From Gp6-AA40 sp036274155 (GTDB lineage: Bacteria; Acidobacteriota; Vicinamibacteria; Vicinamibacterales; UBA2999): a DNA stretch of 64,000 nucleotides. This document shows, in pieces, positions 26,119 to 35,319 of the stretch. Made by a program: the position numbers and the translations under genes. How positions within the stretch are numbered: the first letter of the stretch is position 1; the number at the start of each line of letters is the position of its first letter. The stretch lies in NCBI GenBank assembly GCA_036274155.1, contig DASUGH010000043.1, positions 46,068 through 110,067 of the forward strand, in the 5' to 3' direction. Below the pieces are notes generated by a model. It was not told where the DNA came from, ran no database searches, and was given only the letters and a program-made list of their open reading frames with translations.

Positions 26119-28599
26119 CTAAAGCTGCACACGGCGTAGCCGCAATGCGTTCCCGATCACAGATACGGAGCTCAACGTCATGGCGGCGCTGGCAATCATC
26201 GGACTCAGCAGCAGACCAGTGAACGGGTAGAGCACTCCTGCCGCAACAGGCACGCCGAGCGTGTTGTACACGAACGCGAAGAACAGATTCTGTCGCACGT
26301 TGCTCATGGTCGCACGGCTGAGACGCCTGGCACGTACGATGCCGCGCAGATCGCCTTTGACCAGCGTGACCCCTGCGCTTTCCATTGCCACGTCGGTACC
26401 GGTGCCCATGGCGATCCCGACGTCGGCCTGCGCGAGCGCCGGAGCGTCGTTGATGCCATCGCCGGCCATGGCGACTCGCTGCCCCTCGCGTTGAATCGAC
26501 TTGACGACTTCCGCTTTCTCGCCTGGCAGGACGCCCGCCCGCACGTCGTCGATGCCGACGCGGCCGGCCACGGCCTTCGCGGTCACCTCGGTATCACCGG
26601 TGACCATCAGAATCCGCAGCCCCTCGCGATGAAGCGAGTCGATGGCCTCCGGCGTCGTGTCTTTCACAGGATCGGCAACCGACAGGAACCCGGCCAGCGA
26701 TCCGTCGATGGCCACGTACGCGACCGTCTGGCCCTGCGCTCGCAGCTTGTCCCCCTCCGACGTGACGCTCGACACGGCGACGCCATGCTCTGACAGCTGC
26801 GCGGCGTTGCCGATGACGACTCGATGCCCGGCCACGACCCCTGAGACGCCGGTTCCCGTGTGCGATTGGAAGTCCGAGACGGGAAAGAGGGAAAGCTTTC
26901 GCTCTCCGGCTCCCGCGACGATTGCCGCGGCGAGCGGGTGCTCGCTGACCTGCTCGACGCTCGCGGCATAGCGCAGAAGGTCGGCTTCCGGAATCCCGGA
27001 CGTCGGGGTCACGGTCATCAAACGCGGTTTGCCCTGGGTGAGCGTTCCCGTCTTGTCGACAATGAGCGTCGACACACGCTCGGTCACTTCCAGTGCTTCG
27101 GCGTCACGAAACAGCACGCCCGCCTCGGCGCCGCGCCCGGTGCCGACCATGATCGACATCGGCGTCGCCAGCCCGAGCGCACAGGGACAGGCGATGATCA
27201 AAACCGCAACGGCGTTGACGAGCGCGTGCGCCAGCCGCGGCTCGGGGCCGAACAGACCCCAGGCCGCCGCCGTCAGAACCGCGACGACGATAACCGCCGG
27301 CACGAACCAGGCCGACACGCGATCGGCGAGACGCTGAATGGGCGCGCGCGATCGCTGCGCCTGGCTGACCTGCCGGACGATCTGCGCGAGCAGCGTGTCG
27401 GCGCCGACGCGACGCGCCTCCATCACGAAGGCGCCTGTCCCGTTCACGGTGCCGCCGGTCACGAGGCTCTGAGCCGAGACAGACACCGGCATCCCCTCCC
27501 CGGTGACCATCGACTCGTCGACACTGCTCGAGCCGTCGACCACGATGCCGTCGACCGGAATCCGTTCGCCCGGCCTGACCCGGAGCCGGTCGCCGACCCG
27601 GACGGTTGCGAGCGGGACCTCCTCCTCGACGCCTCCTGCCCCTACCCGCCTCGCAACCGTCGGAGCGAGTGCAAGGAGGGAGCGAATGGCCGCACTCGTG
27701 CGGCTCCGGGCACGCAGCTCCAGTACCTGTCCGAAGAGGACGAGCACGACGATGACAGCCGCTGGCTCGAAGTAGACAGGCACTACACCGTGCTGGCGGA
27801 GCGAGGCCGGCAAGGCCCATGGGATGAGCGTGACGACCACGCTGTAGACATATGCCGTTCCGACGCCCAACCCGATGAGCGTGAACATGTTCAGGTGCCG
27901 GTTGACGACCGAGGTCCAGGCGCGCACGAAAAACGGCCAACCGCCCCACAGCACCACAGGTGAGGTCAGGGCAAGCTGCGTCCACCTGAGGATGTCCGGC
28001 GTGACGCTCCGGTGCACGAGGTCTCCTGGCAGCAGCTCGCTGACCATCACCAGCAACAGCGGCGCCGTCAGGAACAGCGACAGCCGGAAGCGGTGCGTCA
28101 TGTCGTCGAGCTCAGGATTACGGTCTTCGAGCGTCACCGTGCGCGGCTCGAGGGCCATGCCGCAAATCGGACACGCACCTGGGGAGTCGCGGACGACTTC
28201 CGGATGCATCGGACAGGTCCATTCGGTCCGGGTCAGCGGCTCGGCGACGACCGGCTCGAGCGCCATCCCGCACTTCGGGCACGCGCCCGGGCCCTGCTGA
28301 CGGACCTCGGGGTCCATCGGGCACGTGTAATCGGCCGGAGAGGCGGCTCGTGTGGGGGCCGGCGGAGCCACGGCTGCCGGGACATCATGAGTCGCGCCGT
28401 GGCCCGTCGCGGGGCGTTCCCGCTGAAGGCGAATCGGGCTGGCCTGGGCAGCCGGTTTCAACGCGAACGACGCCGGATTGGCATCGAACTTCGCACGGCA
28501 GCCTTCGCAGCAGAAGTAGTACGTCGTCCCCTGCCACTCGCTGGTGGCTTTTGCTTTCTGCGGGTCCACCTGCATCCCGCACACAACGTCACGTTCCAT
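26119..28599 (-). CDS. Copper-type P1B ATPase with YHS and two CxxC metal-binding modules
   Basis: 826 residues. N-terminal order: a YHS domain (about 2-45; DVVCGMQVD, YYFCCEGC), then two heavy-metal-binding repeats, YTCPMDPEV...CPKCGMALEP (about 92-122) and WTCPMHPEV...CPICGMALEP (about 127-160). No classical HMA (GMTCxxC) domain is present. Eight membrane helices follow, with metal site IACPCALGLATP, phosphorylation site DKTGTLTQGKP and hinge GDGINDAPALAQADVG. Late-helix YN and MTLSSVS motifs fit the Cu(I) IB-1 class, exporting copper or silver from the cytoplasm. GTG at 28602 and ATG at 28599 are both possible; ATG has better spacing to GAAGAG. A 16-base palindrome lies just upstream. Confidence 0.92.
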   Translation of the reverse strand: MERDVVCGMQVDPQKAKATSEWQGTTYYFCCEGCRAKFDANPASFALKPAAQASPIRLQRERPATGHGATHDVPAAVAPPAPTRAASPADYTCPMDPEVRQQGPGACPKCGMALEPVVAEPLTRTEWTCPMHPEVVRDSPGACPICGMALEPRTVTLEDRNPELDDMTHRFRLSLFLTAPLLLVMVSELLPGDLVHRSVTPDILRWTQLALTSPVVLWGGWPFFVRAWTSVVNRHLNMFTLIGLGVGTAYVYSVVVTLIPWALPASLRQHGVVPVYFEPAAVIVVLVLFGQVLELRARSRTSAAIRSLLALAPTVARRVGAGGVEEEVPLATVRVGDRLRVRPGERIPVDGIVVDGSSSVDESMVTGEGMPVSVSAQSLVTGGTVNGTGAFVMEARRVGADTLLAQIVRQVSQAQRSRAPIQRLADRVSAWFVPAVIVVAVLTAAAWGLFGPEPRLAHALVNAVAVLIIACPCALGLATPMSIMVGTGRGAEAGVLFRDAEALEVTERVSTLIVDKTGTLTQGKPRLMTVTPTSGIPEADLLRYAASVEQVSEHPLAAAIVAGAGERKLSLFPVSDFQSHTGTGVSGVVAGHRVVIGNAAQLSEHGVAVSSVTSEGDKLRAQGQTVAYVAIDGSLAGFLSVADPVKDTTPEAIDSLHREGLRILMVTGDTEVTAKAVAGRVGIDDVRAGVLPGEKAEVVKSIQREGQRVAMAGDGINDAPALAQADVGIAMGTGTDVAMESAGVTLVKGDLRGIVRARRLSRATMSNVRQNLFFAFVYNTLGVPVAAGVLYPFTGLLLSPMIASAAMTLSSVSVIGNALRLRRVQL

Positions 28600-28614
28600 C
28601 ACTCTTCAGAATAC

Positions 28615-28630
28615 CGCTCCGATCGGAGCG
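28615..28630. promoter_or_regulatory. Perfect 16-base palindrome in divergent region, candidate operator
   Basis: CGCTCCGATCGGAGCG is a perfect palindrome. It is 15 bases upstream of the P-type ATPase start and about 160 bases upstream of the FecR gene. Position and symmetry suit a dimeric repressor or activator site; the regulator is unknown. Confidence 0.4.
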
Positions 28631-28791
28631 TCGTGGGAAATACCGCCGCGTTCTGCCGGCCGATGCTCACGCGATCACCCCCGCCGGCTTCCAGTGGCTG
28701 CCACGATCCTCCGAAACATCGCGCAATGGCGGGCACACCCTCCGACTCTACCGTCCGAGACATACGTAGAGGACCCGAAGGAGGTCACCCA

Positions 28792-29238
28792 ATGAATCTC
28801 CGTCATCTGGTCGCGGCGGTGGCGCTGGTGTCGCTGGCTGTGCCGGCGTTTGCAGAACCGTCTGCCGCTGGTCGTGTGAAGGTCGTCTCCGGTTCAGCGT
28901 TCATCATCAGAGGAAGTGAAGTGATGGCCGCCGAGCTCGGCCAACCGGTGTTCGAGTCCGACCGGGTGAGAACGGGTTCGGACGGACGTCTCGGCATCAC
29001 CCTCAAGGACGACACGCGGTTCTCGCTCGGTCCGGGGAGCGAAGTAGAACTCAGCCGCTTCGCGTACGTCCCGGCCCAGGGTCGCGTCGCGCTCGCGTTG
29101 AACGTCATTCGCGGTATGGCCGCGTACGTATCGGGTCGTATTGCGAAGCTCTCGCCGGATGCCGTCAAGCTCGAGACCCCTGGGGCGATCGTCGGCGTTC
29201 GCGGCACCACCCTCGCGCTCAGCGTTTCACCGAGGTGA
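28792..29238 (+). CDS. Secreted FecR-domain protein
   Basis: 148 residues with a signal peptide (RHLVAAVALVSLAVPAFAEP), then one FecR domain (about 30-140): VKVVSGSAFIIRG, VRTGSDGRLGITLKDDTRFS, KLETPGAIVGVRGTTLAL. FecR beta-helical domains are periplasmic or surface modules; stand-alone versions are common beside CHASE2 and OmpA proteins and are thought to sense or scaffold at the envelope. The start is fixed by AAGGAGGT (28779-28786) six bases before ATG. The stop overlaps the next start by four bases. It seems to be the first gene of a three-gene unit ending in a c-di-GMP-type phosphodiesterase. Confidence 0.88.
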   Translation: MNLRHLVAAVALVSLAVPAFAEPSAAGRVKVVSGSAFIIRGSEVMAAELGQPVFESDRVRTGSDGRLGITLKDDTRFSLGPGSEVELSRFAYVPAQGRVALALNVIRGMAAYVSGRIAKLSPDAVKLETPGAIVGVRGTTLALSVSPR

Positions 29239-29876
29239 TTTCCGTGCGCCGACGGCCCATCGTGTTGACGGCCATGTTTGCCGTCTCGCTGCTGGCAGGC
29301 TGCGGCGCACGCAAGGTGAAGCAACCCGAACTACCCGGGCAGGCGCTCGTCGTGCTCCTGCCTGATCCCGAAACCGGTGCTGTCGGCCGCGCCGTCGTCT
29401 CGAACGCGGCCGGCAAGGCAGACCTCGTAGCCGCGCGTGATTCGACGGTCACAATCGCGAGACGCGCGCCGGAGCCGGTGAAGACGCTCACTGCGGCCGA
29501 GGTCAAGGATCTGTTCGGAGATGTCCTGGCCGCGCTGCCACCTCCTCAGCGGCATTTCACTCTGTTCTTTCGCTTCGACTCGGAGGAGCTGACGGAGGAG
29601 AGTCGCTCTCTGGCGCCGGAGATCGTCAGGGCCGTCCGCGAGCGCCGTGTCCCGGATGTGCTCATCGTCGGTCACACCGACACCGCCGGCCCGAAGGTGA
29701 CGAACTTCGATCTGGGTCTGCGAAGGGCCAACAGCGTCAGTGCGCTGCTCCGTCAGGCCGGCCTCGACGCGGCGGCAATCGACGTGGTCTCGCACGGAGA
29801 GACCGAGCTGCTGGTGCCCACCGCTGACGGCATCATCGAGGCCAGGAACCGCCGCGTCGAAATCACCGTCCGATGA
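29235..29876 (+). CDS. OmpA-family lipoprotein
   Basis: 213 residues. Signal peptide with lipobox SLLAGC (Cys about 23), a middle beta-rich region (about 35-95) and a C-terminal OmpA/MotB peptidoglycan-binding domain (about 110-213) with VLIVGHTDTAGP, NFDLGLRRANSVSALL and RNRRVEITV. It should anchor an envelope complex to peptidoglycan. A GTG at 29235 overlaps the FecR stop; a second in-frame GTG lies nine bases further. Its stop overlaps the next ATG by four bases, so FecR, OmpA and CHASE2-HD-GYP are translationally linked. Confidence 0.9.
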   Translation: MISVRRRPIVLTAMFAVSLLAGCGARKVKQPELPGQALVVLLPDPETGAVGRAVVSNAAGKADLVAARDSTVTIARRAPEPVKTLTAAEVKDLFGDVLAALPPPQRHFTLFFRFDSEELTEESRSLAPEIVRAVRERRVPDVLIVGHTDTAGPKVTNFDLGLRRANSVSALLRQAGLDAAAIDVVSHGETELLVPTADGIIEARNRRVEITVR

Positions 29877-31792
29877 ACCTGCGACCGCGCCTGATGACCA
29901 TGTTCGGGCTGGTCCCGACCGTGTTCATCGCCGCCCTCTCCGTATACCGGCCAGCCTCGCTGGCGATGCTCGAGCAGGCCGTGTACGACATCGTTTTGCG
30001 CGCGACTCCCACGCGACCACCGAGCGATCGCGTGGTGATCGTGGACGTGGACGATCGCAGTCTGAAGAAGGAAGGACAGTGGCCCTGGCGCCGCGACGTG
30101 ATGGGGCGGCTCGTGTCGAGCATACGGAGCCGCGGCGCTGCCGTCGTGGCGCTCGACGTCATGTTTCCCGAAGCGGATCGGTACGAGGGAAACACGCTTG
30201 CACCCGACACCGCGCTGGCAGAAGCACTGCGGCCGGGGCGGGTCGTACTTGGATACGGGATGAAGTTCGACAGAGGCAGCGCATCCGCGGGATGCGTGCT
30301 GCATCCGGTCGGACTCGTCCTGCTGAGCAACGACGACTCGACGGCGGAGAAGCCGTACTACGAGGCCGCAGGAGCCGTCTGCAGCCTCGAGATGCTCGTG
30401 AACGCCGCCGGCGCGTCGGGTTTTCTCAATGCGGCGCCGGACCCGGATGGACGGTTACGCCGCGCGCCGGTCCTGCTCGAGCTCGACGGGCGCGTTTACC
30501 CGTCGCTCGGCCTCGCGGCGGTATCGGCCATCACCGGCGTGAAGGAGACGGCCCTTCGCGTGAGCAACGTCAACACGACGAGGCTGCTGCTCTCGCGCGC
30601 CGACCCGTCGCGTCACAGCGAGATTCCACTCGACGGCAAGTCCAACCTGCTGCTCCGGTATCGCGGCAAGAAGGGTACCTTCCCGTATTTCTCCGCCACC
30701 GATGTGCTGAGCGGGCGCGTCACGCCCGATATCTTTCGCGACAAGCTCGTGCTGATCGGCACTACGGCGCTCGGCACGCGCGAGGTGGTTTCGACGCCGC
30801 TCGACACGTTGTTCACCGGCGTCGAGGTTCAGGCCACGATCGCGGACAACCTTCTGCAGCAGGATTTCGTCCGCCGGCCCGAAAACGCGGTGTTCATCGA
30901 ACTGCTCGTGGTGCTGGCGTTTGGCATCGGCACCACGATGCTCGTGTCGCGCGGCGGCCACGCCTCCGGAGCGGCGGGTGTGCTCGCCGGGGTCAGCGGC
31001 AGCTGGACGTTCTCGATCTGGCTCCTTTCCACGCGCGGCGAATTCCTCTCGCCGCTCTTCCCCACCATGAGCCTCGCCGCGGCGCTGGTCGCCGCCATCA
31101 TCGCCGGCCTCACCGTCGAGCGTCGCCGCGCCGATCGTGCCCGCAAGGAGAAAGAGGCGTCGAAGCGGCTCATGGTGCAGACACTGCTGTCGCTGACGGA
31201 AATCAAGGACGCCGAGACCGGCAAGCATTCGCGGCGAACGCAGGCGTACACGCGCGTGCTCGCGCAGGAACTGGCCGGGCATCCGGACTTCTCCGATTAC
31301 CTCACGCCTGAGCGCATCGATCTGCTCGCAACGCTCGCGCCGCTTCACGACATCGGAAAAGTGGGTGTGCCCGACAGCGTGCTCAACAAGCCGGGCGCTC
31401 TCACGCCCGAGGAGCTGGTCGAGATGCGCAAGCATCCCGTTCACGGTCGTGACGTGATCGTGAACGCGCAACGGGAGGCCGGCATTCGAGACGACGAATC
31501 GCTGAATCTCGCGAAGGACATCGTCTATACGCACCACGAGAAGTGGGACGGCTCCGGCTATCCGGAAGGACTGAAGGGAAGCGACATCCCGATTGCCGGG
31601 CGAGTGATGGCCATCGTGGACGTCTACGATGCCGTGCTGACCAGGCGTTTGTACGCGCCATCGCTGTCCCAGGCAGACGCCATCGCGCTCATCGTAAAGG
31701 GACGCGGCACGCACTTCGATCCGGCCGTCGTCGACGCGTTCCTCCGAGTCGCGCCGGTGATGCAACGCCTGTCGGAGAGCTCAGAGCCGTAA
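29873..31792 (+). CDS. CHASE2-sensor HD-GYP phosphodiesterase
   Basis: 639 residues. One N-terminal membrane segment precedes an extracytoplasmic CHASE2 domain (about 30-330; DRVVIVDVDDRSLKKEGQWP, GAAVVALDVMFPE, LVLIGTTALGTREVVSTPLD). Two or three membrane helices follow (about 340-420), then an HD-GYP domain (about 440-620) with HSRRT, LHDIGKVGVPDSVLNKPG, HHEKWDGSGYPEG and VDVYDAVLT. HD-GYP enzymes hydrolyse cyclic di-GMP; all metal-binding HD motif residues look intact. Together with FecR and OmpA it likely forms an envelope-sensing unit that lowers cyclic di-GMP. The signal is unknown. Confidence 0.92.
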   Translation: MNLRPRLMTMFGLVPTVFIAALSVYRPASLAMLEQAVYDIVLRATPTRPPSDRVVIVDVDDRSLKKEGQWPWRRDVMGRLVSSIRSRGAAVVALDVMFPEADRYEGNTLAPDTALAEALRPGRVVLGYGMKFDRGSASAGCVLHPVGLVLLSNDDSTAEKPYYEAAGAVCSLEMLVNAAGASGFLNAAPDPDGRLRRAPVLLELDGRVYPSLGLAAVSAITGVKETALRVSNVNTTRLLLSRADPSRHSEIPLDGKSNLLLRYRGKKGTFPYFSATDVLSGRVTPDIFRDKLVLIGTTALGTREVVSTPLDTLFTGVEVQATIADNLLQQDFVRRPENAVFIELLVVLAFGIGTTMLVSRGGHASGAAGVLAGVSGSWTFSIWLLSTRGEFLSPLFPTMSLAAALVAAIIAGLTVERRRADRARKEKEASKRLMVQTLLSLTEIKDAETGKHSRRTQAYTRVLAQELAGHPDFSDYLTPERIDLLATLAPLHDIGKVGVPDSVLNKPGALTPEELVEMRKHPVHGRDVIVNAQREAGIRDDESLNLAKDIVYTHHEKWDGSGYPEGLKGSDIPIAGRVMAIVDVYDAVLTRRLYAPSLSQADAIALIVKGRGTHFDPAVVDAFLRVAPVMQRLSESSEP

Positions 31793-31802
31793 CCTGGCTC
31801 CC

Positions 31803-31866
31803 GGTCCGCCTGAAGGCGGACCCTGCGTGCTGCGGACGCTACGCGCTGTTGCAGGGTCCGGCTTCA
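31803..31866. repeat. Intergenic palindrome cluster (CTGAAG-core family) between convergent genes
   Basis: GGTCCGCCTGAAGGCGGACC (31803-31822) has 8-base arms around TGAA. The outer GGACCCTGC (31818-31826) also pairs with GCAGGGTCC (31851-31859). It lies between two convergent stops and may serve as a two-way terminator. The same 20-mer recurs at 61199-61218. Confidence 0.75.
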
Positions 31867-31873
31867 GACGGCT

Positions 31874-33070
31874 TCAGACGGACCATCCACTCGGCACTTC
31901 CACGTAGGAGCGATCGAGCTCGCCAATCGAACGGCATCCGAGAAGCCGCAGCGTCCGGACGAGATCGGCCCTGAGGATCTCGATCGCTCGCGCCACTCCG
32001 GGCTCGCCGGCAGCACCGAGCGCCCAGGCGTAGGCGCGGCCAATCAGCACGGCGCGCGCGCCGAGACACAGCGCCTTGACGATGTCGCTGCCGCGGCGAA
32101 TGCCGCCGTCCATCAGGACTTCGGCCTGACCGCCTGCCGCGCTCACGACTTCGGGCAGCGCGCGCAAGCTCGCGGCGACACCATCGAGCTGACGACCGCC
32201 ATGGTTCGAGACCACCACGGCATCGGCGCCGGCGTCTATCGCCCTCCGCGCATCGTCTCCGGTGTGCACGCCTTTGACGACGAACCTCCCACGCCAGGCG
32301 TCGCGCATCCAGCGCATGTCTTCCCAGGTCACGACCGTCTTCTCGAGCAGCGCGCCGACGTCGCCGCACGGCATCGGACCGACGTCGGGCAGCTCGACGT
32401 TGGGAAAGACCCGCATGGCGCCGTCGGCCACGTAGTTCGCCACCCAGCGCGGCCTGGTCACGAACTGTCCAAGGTGCGGCAGACTTGCCCAGAAGCGCCC
32501 CCTCATGATCGGAAGCGCACCGCGCCGATAGTCGCGCTCGCGCATGCCGGCCACCGGAGTATCGATGGTGACGACGAGCGCCTGATAGCCGGCCGCACGC
32601 GCGCGAGCGATGGCCGATTCGGCTACGGCGCGGCCGCCAGGCATATACAGCTGATACCAGAGCTGGCCGGCGGCACCCGCTCTCACCTCTTCGAGGCGTG
32701 TGCCCGAGAACGTCGACAGGATGTAGGCGGTGCCGGCGGCGTTTGCGGCATGCGCCGCGCGAACCTCGCCGTTCGGATGGAACATTCGACAGAAGCCGAC
32801 AGGCGCAAGAAGAAATGGCAGGTCGAGCGTCGTCCCCAGTACCGTCGTGCGCAAGTCGCACGAGGGCACGGCGACGCCTTGCCGGGGGCGGAACACGACC
32901 TCGCGGAACGCGCGCTCGTTGGCGCGCAGCGTGACCTCGTCTTCAGCCCCGCCGTCGATGTAGTCGAACACGAGTGACGGAAGACGACGCCGCGCCAGGC
33001 GGCGGAAGTCGGCGATGTTGATGACACGGGGGAACGTGACGGATCGCGCGAGGCGGGTCTCGGAGCTCAT
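31874..33070 (-). CDS. FMN-dependent alpha-hydroxy-acid oxidase / L-lactate dehydrogenase family
   Basis: 398 residues, TIM-barrel flavoprotein. Conserved stretches: FDYIDGGAEDEVTLRANERA (start of barrel), LLAPVGFCRMFHPNGE, QLYMPGG, the catalytic histidine motif VVSNHGGRQLDG (about 281-292) and phosphate-binding MDGGIRRGSDIVKAL...ARAVLIGR. The family oxidises L-lactate, glycolate or other 2-hydroxyacids to 2-oxoacids, passing electrons to oxygen or the respiratory chain. Substrate cannot be told. It stands alone; the intergenic side upstream (33071-33305) carries two palindromes. Confidence 0.92.
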   Translation of the reverse strand: MSSETRLARSVTFPRVINIADFRRLARRRLPSLVFDYIDGGAEDEVTLRANERAFREVVFRPRQGVAVPSCDLRTTVLGTTLDLPFLLAPVGFCRMFHPNGEVRAAHAANAAGTAYILSTFSGTRLEEVRAGAAGQLWYQLYMPGGRAVAESAIARARAAGYQALVVTIDTPVAGMRERDYRRGALPIMRGRFWASLPHLGQFVTRPRWVANYVADGAMRVFPNVELPDVGPMPCGDVGALLEKTVVTWEDMRWMRDAWRGRFVVKGVHTGDDARRAIDAGADAVVVSNHGGRQLDGVAASLRALPEVVSAAGGQAEVLMDGGIRRGSDIVKALCLGARAVLIGRAYAWALGAAGEPGVARAIEILRADLVRTLRLLGCRSIGELDRSYVEVPSGWSV

Positions 33071-33122
33071 CGTTGGCGCATCGTCATGAACTCGTTTTGA
33101 ACGAAGTCGAAGCTCCGTGTTG

Positions 33123-33196
33123 AACCGAGCTGAAGCTCGGTTCTGCGAGCGAGGGTGTCCTCTGCAGAACTTCGCAGAACCGAGCTTTAGCTCGGT
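33123..33196. repeat. Pair of ACCGAGCT palindromes
   Basis: AACCGAGCTGAAGCTCGGTT (33123-33142, 9-base arms) and ACCGAGCTTTAGCTCGGT (33179-33196, 8-base arms) sit 36 bases apart in the divergent gap between the hydroxy-acid oxidase and a secreted protein. The first shares the CTGAAG core of other palindromes in the window. Confidence 0.7.
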
Positions 33197-33305
33197 CCAG
33201 TATATGTCCCCGCGGATCGGCTGACCGGCGGCGGCGACCGCCGTCGTCGCGAGCGCGCCGCGTGTGGCATAGTTGACGGAACTGGTTCATCCACGGGGGA
33301 CGCTG

Positions 33306-34238
33306 ATGACGAGGGCGGGTTTGACGGCAGTCGGGATCGTGGTGGCGTGCGGCGTCTCGGCCGGCGCGCAGTGGCCGATCTACAAAGAGGCGGGTGCACC
33401 GCGCGACGCGAAAGGCGCCGTCCTCATGAACGCGCCGCCGCCGAAGGCCGCCAACGGCAAACCCGATTTGTCGGGCGACTGGCGGCGCGCCGATCGCGAT
33501 CCGCTGCCGAGCGAGGTGGCCGGGATTGTCGGCGACGGCAACGCGCAGGGCGGCCGCGGCAGCGGCGGCGCACCTCCCGGAATTCCGGTCGAACCGGCGA
33601 TCGAGCCGTTCCCTCCTGATCCGAAGTCGCCGCCGTTGGCCACGTTCTTCGAGCTGGGCGCCAACATCCCTGGCGGTCTGCCGTTTACGCCGTGGGCAGC
33701 CGAGCTGCGGAAGCAGCGCATGGCCAGCAACAGCAAGGACAATCCCGACGCGAACTGCCTGCCGATGGGCATCACGCAATTCCACATGCAGCCGCAGCCG
33801 CGCAAGATCGTCCAGACGCCGGACCTGATCATCATCCTGTACGAGTCGAACTACGGCCTGCGCTACATCTACACGGACGGCCGCAAGCTGCCGCCGCAAG
33901 GCGAACCGCAGCCCTGGTGGTACGGCTACTCAGTCGGCCGATGGGAGGGCGATACGCTGGTCGTCGAGACCAACAACCTTCGCGGCGCGGAATCGGGCGT
34001 CTTCGACGGCTGGCTCGACGTCCGCGGCAGCCCGTACTCGGACGGTGCCAGGTTCATCGAACGATTCCGCCGCCCGATCTACGGCAAGCTCGAAATCGAC
34101 GTGACGGTGGAAGATCCGAAGTCGTACACGAAGCCGTTCACCGTCCGGATCAATCAGCGTCTTCTGCCCGACGAGGAGCCGATCGAGTTCGTCTGCAACG
34201 AGAACCAGCAGTTCCGGATTCGCGTGAAAGTCGACTGA
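33306..34238 (+). CDS. Secreted protein of an uncharacterised acidobacterial-type family
   Basis: 310 residues with a signal peptide (TRAGLTAVGIVVACGVSAGA). After it comes the stretch NGKPDLSGDWRR, typical of a large, often duplicated family of exported acidobacterial proteins that also share 'RFRRPIYGKLEIDVTVEDP' and 'TVRINQ' segments near the C-terminus; both are here (about 250-290). No enzymatic motif is visible. The family is abundant in these genomes but I know no demonstrated function. The ATG at 33306 is chosen over one 11 codons upstream because GGGGGA precedes it and the signal peptide begins there. Confidence 0.72.
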   Translation: MTRAGLTAVGIVVACGVSAGAQWPIYKEAGAPRDAKGAVLMNAPPPKAANGKPDLSGDWRRADRDPLPSEVAGIVGDGNAQGGRGSGGAPPGIPVEPAIEPFPPDPKSPPLATFFELGANIPGGLPFTPWAAELRKQRMASNSKDNPDANCLPMGITQFHMQPQPRKIVQTPDLIIILYESNYGLRYIYTDGRKLPPQGEPQPWWYGYSVGRWEGDTLVVETNNLRGAESGVFDGWLDVRGSPYSDGARFIERFRRPIYGKLEIDVTVEDPKSYTKPFTVRINQRLLPDEEPIEFVCNENQQFRIRVKVD

Positions 34239-34269
34239 AGCATGCGGCGTGCGGCCTGGCGGTGTGAAC

Positions 34270-35319
34270 CTACTTCCCCGCTTCGGGAAAGACGGCATTC
34301 CAGTCCTGCCGCATGCTGACGACGGTCCAGCCCCTGGCCAGTGCCTCGTCCCACCCGACGCTGAACTTCTGCAGCCTGTCGGCGCGATCGTAGGCAAACT
34401 CTCGCGACGCATCGTCGTGATGCACGAACAGGGCGAACCGCAGACCTGGACCTGCGGTCGCCCATTGCAGCATCTGCAGATCGCCGTCGGAGTTCCCGAA
34501 TGCGGCGATCGGCCGGCGGCCGATGCGGCTCTGGATGCCGACCGGCTTGCCTTCCTTGTCGTCGAACAGATCGATCTCGGCCAGCTTGATCAAGACGGGC
34601 CGGCCATCACGTGTCTCGAGCTTCAGCTTGCCGCTGCTGCCGATCACCTGCTCGGGCGGAATCCCGTAAACGCGCTCGACCCACGGCCGCATGAACTCGA
34701 TGCCGCCGCCGGACACGATGAACGTCTTGAAACCGTTGGCGCGCAGATAGCCGAGGAGCTCGAGCATCGGCTGATACACCATCTCGGTGAACAAGCGTCC
34801 TGTCTGCGGGTGACGCGCAGTGGCGATCCACTGCTGCACCGATGCTGTGAACTCTTCCGTCGTCATCCCGGCATGAGTGGCAGCGATGATCTGCAGCACC
34901 CCGCGCTCGCCGGATGCAGCGACGCCTGCCATGTCTCCACGCAGGAGCGACGCGAACGGCTCCTTCGTCTTCCACTCGGGATGCTGGGGTGCGAGTGCTC
35001 TCACGCGATCGAAGGCGAACAGCAGCTGAAACGGAACCGGCTTCTCCGCCCAGAGCGTGCCGTCGTTGTCGAACGTCGCGATCCGCTCGGACGGCGGTAC
35101 GAAGTCGGAGCCCCCTTCTCTGGTGACGCGGCCGACGAACTCCACGATCGCGCGCCTGGCAGCGCCGTCGTTCCACGATCGCAACGCGTCTGCGGCTGGA
35201 CCGTTTGACTGCGAGCCGGCCGTCGTGCGTGACGCGTCGGCCGGGGAGCTTCCACCGCCGGTCGCGCCCACGCAGCCGACGGCGACCAATGCCATGAGAG
35301 CAGCCAGAACGCTTTTCAT
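34270..35319 (-). CDS. Exported HAD-family phosphatase
   Basis: 349 residues. The N-terminus is a signal or lipoprotein-type peptide (MKSVLAALMALVAVGCVGA) followed by a Ser/Thr/Gly-rich spacer. The HAD core carries motif I TFDNDGTLWAEKP (about residues 90-102), motif II TFIVSGGG, and motif IV AFGNSDGDLQML. This resembles the phosphoserine-phosphatase-like branch of the superfamily, here apparently acting outside the cytoplasm. The first aspartates of motif I (DND) are intact. The open frame extends 100 codons upstream across the tRNA-Pro gene, which cannot be coding, so the start at 35319 is preferred. Substrate unknown. Confidence 0.85.
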   Translation of the reverse strand: MKSVLAALMALVAVGCVGATGGGSSPADASRTTAGSQSNGPAADALRSWNDGAARRAIVEFVGRVTREGGSDFVPPSERIATFDNDGTLWAEKPVPFQLLFAFDRVRALAPQHPEWKTKEPFASLLRGDMAGVAASGERGVLQIIAATHAGMTTEEFTASVQQWIATARHPQTGRLFTEMVYQPMLELLGYLRANGFKTFIVSGGGIEFMRPWVERVYGIPPEQVIGSSGKLKLETRDGRPVLIKLAEIDLFDDKEGKPVGIQSRIGRRPIAAFGNSDGDLQMLQWATAGPGLRFALFVHHDDASREFAYDRADRLQKFSVGWDEALARGWTVVSMRQDWNAVFPEAGK

